Below, piece after piece: positions 62,526 through 64,000 of a DNA stretch of 64,000 nt. The position numbers were made by a program, and so were the translations under genes. Numbering within the stretch: the stretch's first letter is position 1; every line of letters begins with the position of its first letter. Source of the stretch: Verrucomicrobiales bacterium. Its GTDB lineage: Bacteria; Verrucomicrobiota; Verrucomicrobiia; Limisphaerales; JAYPXF01. The notes beneath the pieces were generated by a model. It saw only the letters and a program-made list of their open reading frames with translations. It searched no databases and was not told the origin of the DNA. The stretch covers positions 32,866 through 96,865 of the forward strand of contig PBAL01000023.1 in the NCBI GenBank assembly GCA_002715965.1. Direction: 5' to 3'.

Positions 62526-63915
62526 CACCCTGCTCCAACGACGGCGGTTCCTCGGTCAATTGGGTCTGGGCGGGATCGCATTGAACTCGATGCTCGCAGC
62601 TGAGATCTCGAAAAAGACGCATCACACACCGCGTGCCAGGAACGTCATCTTCCTTTTCATGTGCGGCGGGGCAAGCCACCTTGAGACCTTCGACCCGAAA
62701 CCTACGCTGAAGAAATACGCCGGACGAAAGGCTTCGGACATCTTCACGCCCGGGGAACTCAAAGGTTTTAATCCCGAGAAGCGCGTCGAAAGAACCCTGC
62801 TTCTTCCATCGGTCTTCGATTTCAAACAACACGGTCAATCCGGCGCCTGGATCAGCGAGATCTTCCCTCACCTCACGCAGGTGGCCGACGAAATCTGTTT
62901 CATCAAGTCCATGCACACCGATTCCGCGATCCACTCGGTGGGCGAACAGCTCATGCACACCGGGCATGGCCGGCCCGGCTTTCCGAGCATTGGATCCTGG
63001 TGCAGCTATGGCCTTGGTTGCGAAAGCCAGAACCTGCCGGCCTACGTCGTGATGAAGGACGGTATCACCTCTGCCGGCGATGGTGTGTTCCAACAAGGAA
63101 TCCTGCCCGGCAAGCACCAGGCGGCCGTGGCCAAGGTCGGGCAAGGCAAACTTCCTTTCCCGTTCTTGAACGCGCGTCAGGGCATGTCGCACGAATCGCA
63201 ATCGCGACACCTCGCCACCATCAACCGGCTGAACCGCATGCATCGCGACCGATTCGTCGGGCAACCGGAACTGAATGGACGGATAGAAGCTTTTGAAACT
63301 GCTTTCCGCATGCAGGCCAGCGCACCCGAAGTCTTCGACCTGTCCCGCGAACCGGAAAACATCCGCAAACTCTACGGTGAAAGCTTGTTCTCACAACACT
63401 GCCTGGCCGCGCGTCGATTGATCGAATCAGGCGTCCGCTTTGTTGAAATCCTCGATGGCGCGCCCGGACGTCGCTGGGACGCCCATGGCAACCGTGGCGG
63501 ACTCATCGACAATCATCGCACGAATGCGGCACGAACCGATCAGGGGATCACTGCGCTCATTCTCGACCTGAAAATGCGTGGCTTGCTGGATGAAACACTC
63601 GTCGTCTGGGCGACCGAATTCGGCCGCACGCCCTTCGAAGAAGCGAACAAGGAAATCAAGATCGGCCGCGGCCATTCGCACAAAGGCTTCACCATGTGGA
63701 TGGCCGGTGGGGGCGTGAAACCCGGAATCAGCTTCGGAGCCACCGACCGTTTCGGCATGCAGGCTGTCGAGGATCCCGTTTCCTTCCACGACTTCCACGC
63801 CACCCTCCTGCACGTCCTCGGTCTCGATCACGAACGCCTGACCTACCGGCACAACGGACGCGACATCCGCCTGACCGATGTCTTCGGAAATGTGGTGACG
63901 GAACTTATCACCTAG
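62503..63915 (+). CDS. Tat-exported DUF1501 (sulfatase-fold) protein
   Basis: A 470-residue DUF1501 protein, a member of the alkaline phosphatase/sulfatase superfamily. The N terminus has a twin-arginine signal (LQRRRFLGQLGLGG). The fold starts VIFLFMCGGASHLETFDPKP, where the metal-site Asp/Glu are expected, and continues with SMHTDSAIHSVGEQ, TEFGRTPFEEA and GRGHSHKGFTMWMAGGG. The formylglycine Cys is absent, as usual for DUF1501. It is coupled by 23 bp to the DUF1553 gene; the pair is a hallmark of Planctomycetota and Verrucomicrobiota of still unknown function. The last 85 bp of the window hold no recognisable gene. Confidence 0.85.
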   Translation: MSSSTSNNTLLQRRRFLGQLGLGGIALNSMLAAEISKKTHHTPRARNVIFLFMCGGASHLETFDPKPTLKKYAGRKASDIFTPGELKGFNPEKRVERTLLLPSVFDFKQHGQSGAWISEIFPHLTQVADEICFIKSMHTDSAIHSVGEQLMHTGHGRPGFPSIGSWCSYGLGCESQNLPAYVVMKDGITSAGDGVFQQGILPGKHQAAVAKVGQGKLPFPFLNARQGMSHESQSRHLATINRLNRMHRDRFVGQPELNGRIEAFETAFRMQASAPEVFDLSREPENIRKLYGESLFSQHCLAARRLIESGVRFVEILDGAPGRRWDAHGNRGGLIDNHRTNAARTDQGITALILDLKMRGLLDETLVVWATEFGRTPFEEANKEIKIGRGHSHKGFTMWMAGGGVKPGISFGATDRFGMQAVEDPVSFHDFHATLLHVLGLDHERLTYRHNGRDIRLTDVFGNVVTELIT

Positions 63916-64000
63916 TGCAGTGAGTCATTGAGTTATGATACATGGGCGTATAAGATTCGCACGATGGCAGCGCCGTTTGTAGTCAGCCCACCGGAACGAA

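Overview
The window looks like a chromosomal piece of a free-living, aerobic, GC-rich Verrucomicrobiota bacterium (Pedosphaera/Limisphaera-like). No rRNA or other phylogenetic marker was available to test this. The lineage call rests on gene content: three formylglycine sulfatases, a DUF1549/DUF1553 plus DUF1501 pair, Tat-exported Gfo/Idh oxidoreductases, FG-GAP and PQQ-type propeller proteins, a giant Calx-beta surface protein and a FecR/CHASE2-cyclase pair. I see no rRNA, tRNA, CRISPR array, phage or transposase gene.

Layout. 0-8.7 kb is housekeeping: a DUF374 acyltransferase, a phosphoesterase, hemC, psd and a grpE-dnaJ-rsmE chaperone/rRNA-methylation run. 8.7-16.4 kb holds a secreted propeller protein, a small non-coding element with inverted ends, a creatininase-like hydrolase, a broken pyridine-nucleotide transhydrogenase with an SDR, a NADAR protein and a glycosyltransferase. 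16.4-33.5 kb is an extracellular and carbohydrate region: a large esterase-like hydrolase, the 1342-residue Calx-beta protein, an SMP-30 lactonase, sulfatases, a Gfo/Idh-symporter-isomerase operon and two PH-domain membrane proteins. 33.5-43.4 kb returns to core functions: dinG, a left-handed beta-helix protein, a FecR protein, an adenylate cyclase and the conserved yceD-rpmF-plsX-fabH run. 43.6-49.8 kb is a compact same-strand group (HemN-like radical SAM, chorismate-lyase-like protein, halogenase-like flavoprotein, glycosyltransferase, hotdog thioesterase) that looks like a small aryl specialised-metabolite or cofactor pathway. 49.8-64 kb mixes FG-GAP and PQQ propellers, a POT transporter, a broken response regulator, a broken glpX, a heme-motif prenyltransferase-fold protein, a sulfatase and the DUF1553/DUF1501 pair.

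How the genes work together. The exported sulfatases, esterase-like hydrolase, lactonase, oxidoreductases and isomerase suggest growth on sulfated polysaccharides, with the SSS symporter and POT carrier taking up products. The second theme is gene damage. At least seven genes are interrupted by 1-2 bp indels, by deletions apparently between short direct repeats, or by a nonsense codon, while the flanking coding frames remain well preserved. These lesions are either recent or errors of assembly; reads would decide.
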